Positions 42,482 to 50,804 of a stretch of 64,000 bases of DNA are shown here, in pieces. The notes below the pieces were generated by a model. It made no database searches. It was given only the letters and a program-made list of their open reading frames with translations, and was not told where the DNA came from. The DNA is from Mesorhizobium loti. GTDB taxonomy: Bacteria; Pseudomonadota; Alphaproteobacteria; Rhizobiales; Rhizobiaceae. Where the stretch lies: the NCBI GenBank assembly GCA_002356515.1, contig AP017605.1:7425020-7489019 (forward strand), in the 5' to 3' direction. Within the stretch, counting starts at the first letter, position 1. Each line of letters opens with the position of its first letter. A program made the translations under genes and the position numbers.

Positions 42482-43078
42482 ATGGCCCAGCGCGCGTTCA
42501 ACCTGCCCAACATGCTGACCTACGCCCGCATCATCGCGGTGCCGCTGGTGGTGCTGTGCTTTTTTCTTGAAGGCCATCTGAAATCGAGCGACTTCGCCCG
42601 CTGGTCGGCGCTGGTCATTTTCCTGCTGGCGTCCATCACCGATTATTTCGATGGCTATTTTGCCCGCGCCTGGCAGCAGACCTCCAACATCGGCAAGATG
42701 CTCGATCCGATCGCCGACAAGCTGCTGGTCGCCACCTGCCTTTTGCTGCTCGCGGCCGACACCGACCGCCACGCCGGCATTGCCGGCTGGTCGCTGTGGG
42801 CGGCGATCATCATCCTGTGCCGCGAAATCCTGGTTTCGGGCCTGCGTGAATATCTGGCGGCGCTCAAGGTCTCGGTGCCGGTGACGCAGCTTGCCAAGTG
42901 GAAGACCACCATCCAGATGGTCGCCATCGCCTTCCTGCTGGCGGGGCCGGCCGGTGACAAGATCTTCCCGCTGACCACGCAGACCGGCCTGGTGCTGCTG
43001 TGGATCGCGGCACTCGTCACGCTCTATACCGGCTACGACTATTTCCGCGCCGGCCTCAAGCACATTATGGACGAGTGA
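42482..43078 (+). CDS. pgsA: Phosphatidylglycerophosphate synthase
   Basis: 198 residues, multi-spanning. The CDP-alcohol phosphotransferase signature is exact: Asp54-x2-Asp57-Gly58-x2-Ala61-Arg62-x8-Gly71-x3-Asp75-x3-Asp79. The N-terminal FNLPNMLTYARI is typical of PgsA, which makes phosphatidylglycerophosphate from CDP-diacylglycerol and glycerol 3-phosphate at the inner membrane. It lies between uvrC and moaD, one base before the latter, and likely shares their transcript. Confidence 0.93.
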   Translation: MAQRAFNLPNMLTYARIIAVPLVVLCFFLEGHLKSSDFARWSALVIFLLASITDYFDGYFARAWQQTSNIGKMLDPIADKLLVATCLLLLAADTDRHAGIAGWSLWAAIIILCREILVSGLREYLAALKVSVPVTQLAKWKTTIQMVAIAFLLAGPAGDKIFPLTTQTGLVLLWIAALVTLYTGYDYFRAGLKHIMDE

Positions 43079-43079
43079 G

Positions 43080-43337
43080 ATGACGACCCGTCTCATCTAT
43101 TTTGCCTGGGTTCGCGAAAGGATCGGCATGCCTGAGGAGGATGTCGAATTGCCCGCCGGCATCGAGACGGTCGCCGACCTTTTGCGCTGGCTGCAATCGC
43201 GGGGCGAAGGCTACGAACACGCACTGCAATATCCCGACGTGATCCGCGTTGCCATCAACCAGGAACATGTCGACCACCGCGAGAAGATAGCGGGCGCGCG
43301 CGAGATCGCGCTGTTCCCGCCGATGACCGGGGGCTGA
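43080..43337 (+). CDS. moaD: Molybdopterin synthase small subunit
   Basis: 85 residues with the ubiquitin-like MoaD fold and the essential C-terminal Gly-Gly (FPPMTGG) that carries the thiocarboxylate sulfur. The YFAWVRERIG opening is typical. It pairs with MoaE, encoded five bases downstream, to add the dithiolene sulfurs of molybdopterin. The molybdopterin oxidoreductase at the end of the window is one possible user of the cofactor. Confidence 0.93.
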   Translation: MTTRLIYFAWVRERIGMPEEDVELPAGIETVADLLRWLQSRGEGYEHALQYPDVIRVAINQEHVDHREKIAGAREIALFPPMTGG

Positions 43338-43342
43338 CACCC

Positions 43343-43822
43343 ATGTCGGCCGCTCTGGTGCCGAGCGTGCGCATCCAGCGCCAGGATTTCGACGTTGCCG
43401 CCGAGATCGCCGGGTTGACGCGAGGCCGTGCCGATATCGGCGCGGTGGTCACTTTCTCGGGTCTTTGCCGGGACGAGCAGGGCGCGCTCTCGGCATTGGA
43501 GCTTGAGCATTATCCCGGCATGGCGGAGGCCGAGATCGGCCGCATCGCCACCGAGGCGGTTCAGCGCTGGCCGCTGCAAGGCCTCACCGTCATCCACCGC
43601 CATGGCAAGATCGTGCCCGGGGAGAACATCGTGCTGGTGGTGGCCGCCTCGGCGCATCGCCAGGCGGCGTTCGAGGCGGCGAACTTCCTCATGGATTATC
43701 TGAAGTCACGGGCACCCTTCTGGAAGAAGGAGCATCGCACCGATGGTTCCGAGGGCGGCTGGGTCGAGGCCAAGGAAGCCGACGCCCAAGCGGCGAAGCG
43801 CTGGAAATCGTCCTCCGAATAA
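43343..43822 (+). CDS. moaE: Molybdopterin synthase large subunit
   Basis: 159 residues. The MoaE core reads GAVVTFSGLCRDEQ, LELEHYPGMAEAEI, VIHRHGKIVPGENIVLV and LKSRAPFWKKE, the last holding the active-site lysines. Together with MoaD it converts precursor Z to molybdopterin. The C-terminal WVEAKEADAQAAKRW is the normal end. Confidence 0.94.
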   Translation: MSAALVPSVRIQRQDFDVAAEIAGLTRGRADIGAVVTFSGLCRDEQGALSALELEHYPGMAEAEIGRIATEAVQRWPLQGLTVIHRHGKIVPGENIVLVVAASAHRQAAFEAANFLMDYLKSRAPFWKKEHRTDGSEGGWVEAKEADAQAAKRWKSSSE

Positions 43823-43869
43823 TCCTGTCGCAGCCACGCATTGACCGCAATCCTTTGGCCAACTCCGCA

Positions 43870-43899
43870 GGGTTGATCAACCCGGGGATAGGCAACCCG
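43870..43899. promoter_or_regulatory. Palindrome upstream of the YbaY-META gene
   Basis: GGGTTGATCAACCC at 43870-43883 is a perfect 14-bp palindrome, followed by two CCCGGG sites. It lies 33 bases before the next start codon and could be an operator or a weak terminator for moaE. Confidence 0.4.
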
Positions 43900-43915
43900 G
43901 GCAAGGGAGGTGGTC

Positions 43916-44680
43916 ATGCTGGGCAGGCTCGCAGAGTTCTTCGTCTTCGGATTCGTGCCTCTGGTCGTCGGCATCCTGGCTGTGCCGGAACTATCCGTGG
44001 CCGCTGAAAAGGCGGTGAGGGGCGAGGTGATCTATCGCGAGCGCATCGCCCTGCCGCCCAGCGCCGTGCTTTCAGTCCAGCTTGCCGATGTCTCGCTGGC
44101 CGATGCGCCGGCCAAGATCATCGGCGAGCAGACTGTCAAGCCGGCCGGCCAGGTGCCGATCAGCTTCGAGATCAAGTTCGATCCATCGGTGATCCGGCCG
44201 CAGATGACCTATGCGTTGCAGGCGCGGATCATCGTCGACGGCAAGCTGATGTTCATCTCCGATGTGCGTCATCAGGTCGATCCACTGACCGATGCGCCGC
44301 AGACCATCATGCTGAAAATGGTCGCGCCAGGCACCGAGCCGACGGCTTCCGTCTTTGGCCAGCTCTGGGTGGTCGACTATGTCGACGGCATTGGCGCCAT
44401 CACCGCGCCGCAGGCGACGTTCAGGGTCAGCGAGGCCGGCAAGGCCGGCGGCAGCGGCCCCTGCAACACCTATTTCGCCACCGCCAAGGTAGATGGCCTG
44501 GCGATCGCGATCAGCGAGATCGGCTCGACCTACAAGGCTTGTGCGCCAGAGGTGATGGCCGAGGAAAAGGCGTTGTTCGATGCGTTGGCCAAGGCGGCAT
44601 CATACCATGTCGATGCCGGCAAGCTCGCCATATCAGACAAGGACGGCCGCGAAATCCTGCGCTTCAGCGCCGCGAGCTGA
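43916..44680 (+). CDS. Exported YbaY-like plus META-domain fusion protein
   Basis: 254 residues from the ATG at 43916, set by the AAGGGAGG six bases upstream. A signal peptide ends near VAAEK. Residues about 30-130 resemble the YbaY/type III lipoprotein-chaperone domain (GEVIYRERIALPPSAVLSVQL, then YALQARIIVDGKLMFISD). Residues about 140-250 resemble a META/HslJ domain (SGPCNTYFATAKVDG, STYKACAPEVMAEEKALFDAL). Both modules occur in envelope-stress proteins, and the two cysteines of the META part may form a disulfide. Likely periplasmic. Function unproven. Confidence 0.75.
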   Translation: MLGRLAEFFVFGFVPLVVGILAVPELSVAAEKAVRGEVIYRERIALPPSAVLSVQLADVSLADAPAKIIGEQTVKPAGQVPISFEIKFDPSVIRPQMTYALQARIIVDGKLMFISDVRHQVDPLTDAPQTIMLKMVAPGTEPTASVFGQLWVVDYVDGIGAITAPQATFRVSEAGKAGGSGPCNTYFATAKVDGLAIAISEIGSTYKACAPEVMAEEKALFDALAKAASYHVDAGKLAISDKDGREILRFSAAS

Positions 44681-44874
44681 TTTCCGGATCGGCGTCACGT
44701 CGCGGCCGTCTCCTTGACCATGACCTTGACGATCTCGAACACGCATCCAAGTCAGGTCAGCTCGGCTCTCGACCGGGGGTGAGCAGCCGTCATCTGCCGG
44801 ATGACTCGGCATTTGCGGCCACCTATACTCCGTGCGCCTCAGGCGAAAGAAAATGCGATGCGCAAAGCGCTGCC

Positions 44875-45618
44875 ATGAAAGTCGCTCTCTTTGTCCCGTG
44901 CTTTATCGATGCGTTCTATCCAGAGGTCGGCATTGCGACGCTCGAGCTGCTGGAGCGCCTGGGCCTCGATGTGGACTATCCCGAAGAGCAGACCTGCTGC
45001 GGTCAACCCATGGCCAACAGCGGCGCACAAAAGGAAGCGGCAGGCGCGGAGGCTGTCTTCGTCAGCAACTTCGCCGGCTACGATTATGTCGTCGGACCTT
45101 CGGCGAGTTGCATCAATCATGTGCGGTCCCACCTGACCGCGATCGAGCAGACTGCGTCCGTGCGTCACGTCAGGGCGGCGGCCTATGACCTGACCGAGTT
45201 TCTTCATGACGTGCTGGACGTGCGTGAGTTCCCCTGGGCGGAATTTCCACATCGCGTCGGGCTGCACAACAGCTGCAGCGCCCTCCGGCATCTGCGCCAG
45301 GCGACAGCATCCGAAATCGATGAGCCGCCGTTCTCGAAGCCGCGTGCCTTGCTGGAAGGCGTCAAGGGGATCGAGTTCGTCGCACCGTCTCGGCCGGATG
45401 AATGTTGTGGCTTCGGCGGCACGTTCTCCGTCACCGAAGAGGCCGTTTCCGTGCGAATGGGTCAGGACAGGGTACGTGATCATCTGGCCGCGGGCGCCGA
45501 ATACATCGTGTCCGGCGACATGTCGTGCCTGATGCACCAGCAAGGCTGCGCCGATCGTATGAAGCTCAATGCGCGCTTCATCCACATTGCGCAAATTCTG
45601 AATGGCGCTCGGGCATGA
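44875..45618 (+). CDS. lutA: L-lactate utilisation Fe-S protein LutA
   Basis: 247 residues with two CCG domains, the cysteine-rich repeats of heterodisulfide reductase-like subunits: EEQTCCGQPMANSG near residue 40 and PDECCGFGGTF near 180, plus LHNSCSALRHL. The ATG at 44875 begins the conserved KVALFVPCFIDAFYPEVG; longer starts are not supported. First gene of the lutABC operon, which oxidises L-lactate to pyruvate in the cytoplasm. Confidence 0.9.
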   Translation: MKVALFVPCFIDAFYPEVGIATLELLERLGLDVDYPEEQTCCGQPMANSGAQKEAAGAEAVFVSNFAGYDYVVGPSASCINHVRSHLTAIEQTASVRHVRAAAYDLTEFLHDVLDVREFPWAEFPHRVGLHNSCSALRHLRQATASEIDEPPFSKPRALLEGVKGIEFVAPSRPDECCGFGGTFSVTEEAVSVRMGQDRVRDHLAAGAEYIVSGDMSCLMHQQGCADRMKLNARFIHIAQILNGARA

Positions 45619-47000
45619 GCAAGCGGGTCGATCACGCCAAGGCCGCAAGCAATTTCCTCGCCAAGCCGGACCACGTGTCGTTCCACGACCGGCGGCTTTG
45701 GGATTTGCGGTTGAAGCGCGACGCACAGGCGCACGGCTTACCCGAATGGGAAACCCTTCGCGATCTCGCTTCCGGCATCAAGGAGCACACGCTCTCTCAT
45801 CTCGCCCAGTACGTGGAGCAGTTTGTCGATGCGGCCGAAGGCAACGGCGTCGTCGTCCATTTTGCCGCCGACGCCCGCGAGCACAATGAGATCGTCTTCA
45901 GCCTTTTGTCCGAGCGCGGCATGACCACGCTGGTCAAGAGCAAGTCGATGCTCACCGACGAATGCGCGATGCGGGCCCATCTCGAGCCACGTGGCATCGT
46001 GGTGATGGAGACCGATCTCGGCGAACGTATTCAGCAGCTCGACAATCAGGACCCAAGCCACATGGTTGTTCCCGCGGTGCACAAGCTGCGCAGCGACGTG
46101 GCCGAGTTGTTTGGCCGCACCATCGGCACCGATCCCGCAAACAGCGACATCCATTACCTCGCCGAAAGCCAGCGCATGGACACGCGCCCGCACTTCCTGC
46201 GCGACAAGACGGCGGGCATGACCGGCTGCAATTTCGCGGTCGCGGAGACGGGCACAGTTGTCGTCTGCACCAACGAGGGCAACGCCGACCTGTCCGCCAA
46301 CATTCCTCCTTTGCACATTGCCTCGATCGGCATCGAGAAACTGATACCGCGCCTTTCCGATCTCGGCGTCTTCATCCGGATGTTGTCACGCAGCGGGCTG
46401 GGTTCGCCGATCACGCAGTACACCTCGCATTTTCGCAGCCCCCGGCCAGGCACCGAGATGCACTTCATCCTGGTCGACAACGGCCGCTCTGAACGCCTCG
46501 CCATGGAGGACTTCTGGCCATCGCTGAAATGTATTCGCTGCGGCGCTTGCATGAATACCTGTCCGGTCTATCGCCGCAGCGGCGGCCTATCCTATGGCAG
46601 CACCTATTCGGGACCGATCGGAGCCATCATCAATCCGACCTTCGATCTGCAGCGTTTCAGCGCGCTGCCCTTTGCCTCGACGCTGAACGGCAGTTGCACC
46701 AGCGTCTGCCCGGTGCGCATCAACATCCACGAACAGATCTACAAATGGCGCGAGGTGATCAGCGCACGGCACGAGACACCGTTCGTCAAGGCGGAGGTGT
46801 TGAAGATGGCCGGGCGGCTGCTCGCCAGCCCGACATTGTATCGCGCCACCATTGCCTCGCTTGGCGGTGCCTTGAAACGGCTGCCCAACTTCCTGCTCTA
46901 CAACCCGCTGAATATCTGGGGCCGGCAGCGCGACCTTCCCGATGCCCCAGTGCAAACCTTCCGCGACTGGTACCGCGAAAATCGGAAGCAGCCGAGATGA
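45615..47000 (+). CDS. lutB: L-lactate utilisation Fe-S protein LutB
   Basis: 461 residues, ATGA overlap with lutA. An N-terminal LUD domain (TAGMTGCNFAVAETGTVV) is followed by two 4Fe-4S motifs, CIRCGACMNTCPVY and GSCTSVCPV, and a helical tail. It is the core electron-transfer subunit of the Lut complex. Confidence 0.92.
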   Translation: MSKRVDHAKAASNFLAKPDHVSFHDRRLWDLRLKRDAQAHGLPEWETLRDLASGIKEHTLSHLAQYVEQFVDAAEGNGVVVHFAADAREHNEIVFSLLSERGMTTLVKSKSMLTDECAMRAHLEPRGIVVMETDLGERIQQLDNQDPSHMVVPAVHKLRSDVAELFGRTIGTDPANSDIHYLAESQRMDTRPHFLRDKTAGMTGCNFAVAETGTVVVCTNEGNADLSANIPPLHIASIGIEKLIPRLSDLGVFIRMLSRSGLGSPITQYTSHFRSPRPGTEMHFILVDNGRSERLAMEDFWPSLKCIRCGACMNTCPVYRRSGGLSYGSTYSGPIGAIINPTFDLQRFSALPFASTLNGSCTSVCPVRINIHEQIYKWREVISARHETPFVKAEVLKMAGRLLASPTLYRATIASLGGALKRLPNFLLYNPLNIWGRQRDLPDAPVQTFRDWYRENRKQPR

Positions 47001-47578
47001 CCTCCCGCGCCGTTTTCCTGGCGAAAATACGCAAGGCACAGCCTTCGCCGGTGTCGCTGCCCGACGTGCCGCTCTTCGCCACGCCCGCAGGCGATCGCGC
47101 CTCGCGCTTTGCGACGGCGCTGGCGCTCATGGGCGGCACATGCATCACGCTGCAAGGTCTTGGCGAGGTTCGAACCTGGGTAGCCGATCGTTTCGGCTCG
47201 GATGCTGTGATCGCATCCGCGGTGCGGGGAATCGATGGCAACAGGGCGATCGATTATCGAACCCTTCCCGCATCGCTGGAGGATGTCGCCGTCGGCATCG
47301 TGCGGGCGCGCTTTGGCGTCGCCGAAACGGGCTCCGTGTGGTTCAGTGAGGACGAATACGTCGTCAATGCGATCGGCTATCTCGTGCAGCATCTTGTGGT
47401 GCTGCTTGATCCCATGCGGATCGAGGATGGGCTTCAGGAAGCCTATCGCCGGCCAGACTTCAGGACCGCCCGCTACGCCGCATTGGTTACCGGACCATCC
47501 GCCACCGCCGATATTGAAGGCATCATGATCCGTGGCGCCCAAGGCGTGAGATCGTTGACGGTGGCGCTTGTACCTTGA
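46997..47578 (+). CDS. lutC: L-lactate utilisation protein LutC (LUD domain)
   Basis: 193 residues, ATGA overlap with lutB. The LUD domain is seen in VGIVRARFGVAETGSVW and LVTGPSATADIEGIMIRGAQG, the latter being the usual C-terminal signature. It completes the lutABC operon. A strong terminator follows. Confidence 0.9.
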   Translation: MTSRAVFLAKIRKAQPSPVSLPDVPLFATPAGDRASRFATALALMGGTCITLQGLGEVRTWVADRFGSDAVIASAVRGIDGNRAIDYRTLPASLEDVAVGIVRARFGVAETGSVWFSEDEYVVNAIGYLVQHLVVLLDPMRIEDGLQEAYRRPDFRTARYAALVTGPSATADIEGIMIRGAQGVRSLTVALVP

Positions 47579-47655
47579 TGCCCAAAGTGTAGCAGCACCG
47601 CACGCATACGGACGCGCTGAATATCGACGTGCTCCGAATACGATCGGTCAGAAGA

Positions 47656-47682
47656 AAAAGGCCGGCGAAACGCCGGCCTTTT
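47656..47682 (+). terminator. Bidirectional terminator between lutC and ndk
   Basis: AAAAGGCCGGCG (47656-47667) and CGCCGGCCTTTT (47671-47682) are perfect arms around AAA, with a T run on each strand, fitting two convergent genes. Confidence 0.9.
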
Positions 47683-47707
47683 CCAATTCAGACTTGATGA
47701 TATCGGC

Positions 47708-48130
47708 TCAGCCGACGATCTCGGTGTCCGAGAACCAGTACTTGATCTCCTGCGCGGCGGTTTCCGGCGCGTCGGAACCGTGCACCGAATTCTCGCCGAT
47801 CGACAGCGCATGCACTTTGCGGATGGTGCCTTCGGCGGCGTTGGCCGGGTTGGTGGCGCCCATCACTTCGCGGTTCTTGGCAATGGCGTTCTCGCCTTCC
47901 AGCACCTGGACGATCGTCGGCGCCGACGACATGAACTCGACCAGCTCGCCGAAGAACGGACGGTCCTTGTGGACGGCGTAGAAGCCTTCGGCCTCACGGC
48001 GGCTCATCCACACGCGGCGCGATGCGATGACGCGCAGGCCGGCGTCTTCGAGCATCTTGGTGATGGCGCCGGTGAGGTTGCGCCGGGTTGCGTCCGGCTT
48101 GATCATGGAAAAGGTGCGTTCGAGCGCCAT
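47708..48130 (-). CDS. ndk: Nucleoside diphosphate kinase
   Basis: 140 residues, the family's standard size. It opens [15 protein letters not shown], and the active-site histidine lies in [13 protein letters not shown]. It transfers the gamma phosphate of ATP to nucleoside diphosphates through a phosphohistidine. The ATG at 48130 gives the normal start; longer frames upstream cross a repeat-rich region and are not coding. Confidence 0.95.
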   Translation of the reverse strand: MALERTFSMIKPDATRRNLTGAITKMLEDAGLRVIASRRVWMSRREAEGFYAVHKDRPFFGELVEFMSSAPTIVQVLEGENAIAKNREVMGATNPANAAEGTIRKVHALSIGENSVHGSDAPETAAQEIKYWFSDTEIVG

Positions 48131-48212
48131 GGGTCGTCCCTGTCTGAGAATGGAATTGAGAGTGGCGGGCTCTATACAAGCCGTCCGGAGCCAGAGCAAG
48201 GGGTGAGGAGCG

Positions 48213-48338
48213 GTCCGCAAAGCGGACGGAAAGCCAATTGCTTGGCTTTCCGAGTAACGAACGGTGAAAGCCCGGTCCGCCTTCGGGCGGATTGAAAGGT
48301 CCAGTGGACCTTTCAAAGGGTTTGAACGCCCGAAGGGC
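48213..48338. repeat. Mosaic of five short palindromes
   Basis: Within about 125 bases between ndk and the next gene lie successive hairpins: GTCCGC-aaa-GCGGAC at 48213, ten-base arms GGAAAGCCAA/TTGGCTTTCC at 48228-48251, TCCGCC-ttcg-GGCGGA at 48276, twelve-base arms TTGAAAGGTCCA/TGGACCTTTCAA at 48292-48316 and GCCC-gaa-GGGC near 48328. The rest of 48131-48497 holds no gene. The layout resembles bacterial interspersed mosaic elements built from several palindromic units. Confidence 0.68.
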
Positions 48339-48497
48339 AGGGAGCGATAGCGAAGGGCCGGAACAGTGCGTGTTTCTATGCAAGGCTGGTGTCGACAAGG
48401 CGAGCCGGGAGACGACATCAGATGGCTGCACAGCAACACTTTGCTTGCTATAGTCACGTGTCGGCGCCGCGCTGAAGTCGGCCCGAATGGAGACAAC

Positions 48498-48755
48498 ATG
48501 ACCATGGCAGACGATCGTCAGGAGCGCATTCGCAATCGCGCACATCAGATCTGGCAGGAAGAGGGGCAACCGGCTGGTCACCACGAACGCCATTGGCACC
48601 AGGCGGCAGCCGACATCGATCGTGAGGACGCGGGGAAGAAGCCGGCCAAGAAGGCATCTGCCGCTGGCAAGGCGAAAGCCGCCCCCAAGGAAGAAAAAGC
48701 TGCCGCGAAAGCCAGCAAGCCGAAGACCAGCAAGCCAAAGAAGGCGGCCAAGTAA
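48498..48755 (+). CDS. DUF2934 protein with Lys/Ala-rich tail
   Basis: 85 residues. The first 45 resemble DUF2934 ([20 protein letters not shown], then [13 protein letters not shown]). The second half is Lys/Ala-rich ([18 protein letters not shown]), like the H1-type protein at 27682. GGAGAC lies six bases before the ATG. The tail suggests nucleic-acid binding. The role of DUF2934 is unknown. Confidence 0.8.
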   Translation: MTMADDRQERIRNRAHQIWQEEGQPAGHHERHWHQAAADIDREDAGKKPAKKASAAGKAKAAPKEEKAAAKASKPKTSKPKKAAK

Positions 48756-48835
48756 GGCCCGCTATTCTGCCGCTGATTTTCGCCACGGATTGACGGCGCC
48801 CAAGCCTTGCGGGCAGGGCAGGCGTTTTGCGGGTG

Positions 48836-49528
48836 TTAGGCCGCCGCGGCGACCTTTCGTCCAAGCCCGCCATGCAGGTCGAGGCAGCGGGCGAACCATT
48901 GCGCCACGACGTCGCTGTTTTCGAGCAGCTGATAGGGCGTAGCGATGCGCGCCCATTGCAGCGCGCCGAAGACGATATAGTCCGCAAACAGCGGTGCGGC
49001 GCCGCCAATGAAGGGCTGGTAGCTCAGCATCGAGCGCAGTGGCTCGAGCGACGCCCGAAACGCCGCCAGCCCGGCGTCGCGGCCCGCGACGACGTCTTCC
49101 AGCCGCTTGCCCAGGCGCTGCTCACGGCTCTGGCGGAAATAGGTGGCATTCTCCTCGTCCTGCATGGTGTGGAGATCGACGATCGCGGCGGTGGTGACAT
49201 AGGGGTGGATGGTCAATTGCGACCAGCGCTCGATGAAGCGCGCCATCGCCTTGCCGCCTTCGCCGCCAAACAGCGTCGGCCGGTCCGGGTAGGCCTCGTC
49301 GAGATAGAGCGCGATGGCGAAGGAATCGGTGACGACCTTGTCGCCGTCGCGGATCACCGGAACGGTTTTCGAAGCACCACCCTCGATGGTAGGGACCTCG
49401 AGAAAACGCGTCGGCGCGGTTGAGATGTCGAGCCCCTTGTGAGCCAGCGCCATCGTCGCCTTCCAGCAATGCGGGCTGAACGGACGGCTCTCATCACGCC
49501 CGACGAGATCATAAAGCAGAATGGTCAT
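48836..49528 (-). CDS. Glutathione S-transferase, beta-etherase-like
   Basis: 230 residues. The start LYDLVGRDESRPFSPHCWK is the pattern of GSTs related to LigE/LigF beta-aryl etherases, followed by the cis-proline segment KTVPVIRDGD and DSFAIALYLDEAYPD. The C-terminal domain is all-helical. It may conjugate or reduce a phenolic or other electrophile. Divergent from the DinB gene with about 70 bases between. Confidence 0.83.
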   Translation of the reverse strand: MTILLYDLVGRDESRPFSPHCWKATMALAHKGLDISTAPTRFLEVPTIEGGASKTVPVIRDGDKVVTDSFAIALYLDEAYPDRPTLFGGEGGKAMARFIERWSQLTIHPYVTTAAIVDLHTMQDEENATYFRQSREQRLGKRLEDVVAGRDAGLAAFRASLEPLRSMLSYQPFIGGAAPLFADYIVFGALQWARIATPYQLLENSDVVAQWFARCLDLHGGLGRKVAAAA

Positions 49529-49596
49529 TGGCGCGGGTCCCTTTGCGGTCTAGGTATCGCTCGCGACATCCCGAAAACGGGGCGGCGGGAGAAAAG

Positions 49597-50109
49597 ATGA
49601 AACAGCACTTCATGATGTTTGCTGCGTACAATCAATGGGCCAATGGCCGCATCTACGATGCCGCCGCCGATCTCGATGAGGAGGAATTCAATCGCGATGT
49701 CGGCGCCTTCTTCGGCTCGCTGATGGGCACGCTCAACCATTTGCTCGCCGCCGATCGCATCTGGATGAAGCGCTTCACCGGCGAAGGCGATGCGCCGACA
49801 GCGCTGGATGCCATCCTGCACCGGGCCTTGCCCAATTTAAGGATGGCGCGCGAGGCGGAGGACCGGCGGATCATCGACTGGCTCGGCGGCTTGGGCGACA
49901 AGGCGCTGTCGGGCCGCTTCACCTATATGACGGTGTCGGATATGCGCACCGTCTCGCAGCGTCTGGCGCCCGCGCTGGCGCATGTCTTCAACCACCAGAC
50001 CCATCATCGCGGCCAGGCGCATATGATCCTTACGGTTCTCGGCCGGCCTTCGGTGCCGCTCGATCTGGCGCATTTCCAGCGCACCGAAGAGGGCAGGGCT
50101 TTCGCCTGA
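49597..50109 (+). CDS. DinB-family metal protein
   Basis: 170 residues of four-helix-bundle type. The metal histidines are expected in LNHLLAADRIW (near residue 49) and NHQTHHRGQAHMIL (near 132), the standard DinB/YfiT-like pattern. GGCGGGAGAA precedes the ATG. Family members include thiol-dependent transferases and damage-induced proteins. The reaction here is unknown. Confidence 0.85.
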   Translation: MKQHFMMFAAYNQWANGRIYDAAADLDEEEFNRDVGAFFGSLMGTLNHLLAADRIWMKRFTGEGDAPTALDAILHRALPNLRMAREAEDRRIIDWLGGLGDKALSGRFTYMTVSDMRTVSQRLAPALAHVFNHQTHHRGQAHMILTVLGRPSVPLDLAHFQRTEEGRAFA

Positions 50110-50148
50110 TCCAGATTGTCTCGTCCTAAACCGAGCGGCCTGCGCTGA

Positions 50149-50739
50149 CTATCGCCGCATCTTCTGCAGAAGCATGGCCTTCACGTCAGGCCATTCTGAA
50201 TCGATGATGCTGAACCGCACGGAATTGCGTTTCCGGCCGTCCGGCATGATCCGCTCATTGCGAACGATCCCTTCCTGCTTTGCCCCTATCCGCAGAATGG
50301 CCGCTCTCGATGCGTCATTGAGTTCATCGGTGGTGAACTGCACCCGCACACACGCCATGGCCTCGAAGGCATGGGCCAGGAGAAGGTACTTTGCTTCGGT
50401 GTTGACCCCTGATCGCTGAACCGAAGCGCTGAGCCACGTGTGCCCAATCTCCAATTTTCTGTTCATGCGGTCGATCTTCCAGAACCGCGTACTCCCACAG
50501 ATCGCTCCGGTGCCGCGCAGGATGATTGTATAGGGCATGACGGTTCCGGTCCTTCGCCCGGCCAGGGCGCAGGCGACATAGTCATCGATCGTGGCTGGCC
50601 CGGGAACCACGGTGGCCGTCAAGTTCCACAGCTCACCGTCCGAGGCTGCAAGCAGAAGGCCCTGCGAATGCCCAGGCTGAAGCGGCTTGAGTTCAACAAT
50701 TTTGCCGGCCAGGGCGGGTTGCATGGATTGGACGTCCAT
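50149..50739 (-). CDS. GNAT N-acetyltransferase, RimJ/RimL-like
   Basis: 196 residues from the ATG at 50739 (50775 is also in frame). The GNAT acyl-CoA region is seen in GAICGSTRFWKIDRMNRKLEIG, then TWLSASVQRSGVNTEAKYLLL and CVRVQFTTDELNDASRAAILRIGAKQEG, typical of ribosomal-protein or small-molecule acetyltransferases. It stands alone, downstream of a LysR gene on the same strand. Confidence 0.83.
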   Translation of the reverse strand: MDVQSMQPALAGKIVELKPLQPGHSQGLLLAASDGELWNLTATVVPGPATIDDYVACALAGRRTGTVMPYTIILRGTGAICGSTRFWKIDRMNRKLEIGHTWLSASVQRSGVNTEAKYLLLAHAFEAMACVRVQFTTDELNDASRAAILRIGAKQEGIVRNERIMPDGRKRNSVRFSIIDSEWPDVKAMLLQKMRR

Positions 50740-50804
50740 CAACCGTTGGTCCTCAATTTTCTGACCGGCGGTCATCGGGGGACAATTGGGGGCTGATCCG
50801 AATT

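Noticed and set aside
44875..47578. The lutABC operon as a novel redox system
   Set aside because: Domain content, order and four-base overlaps match the known lactate-utilisation operon.
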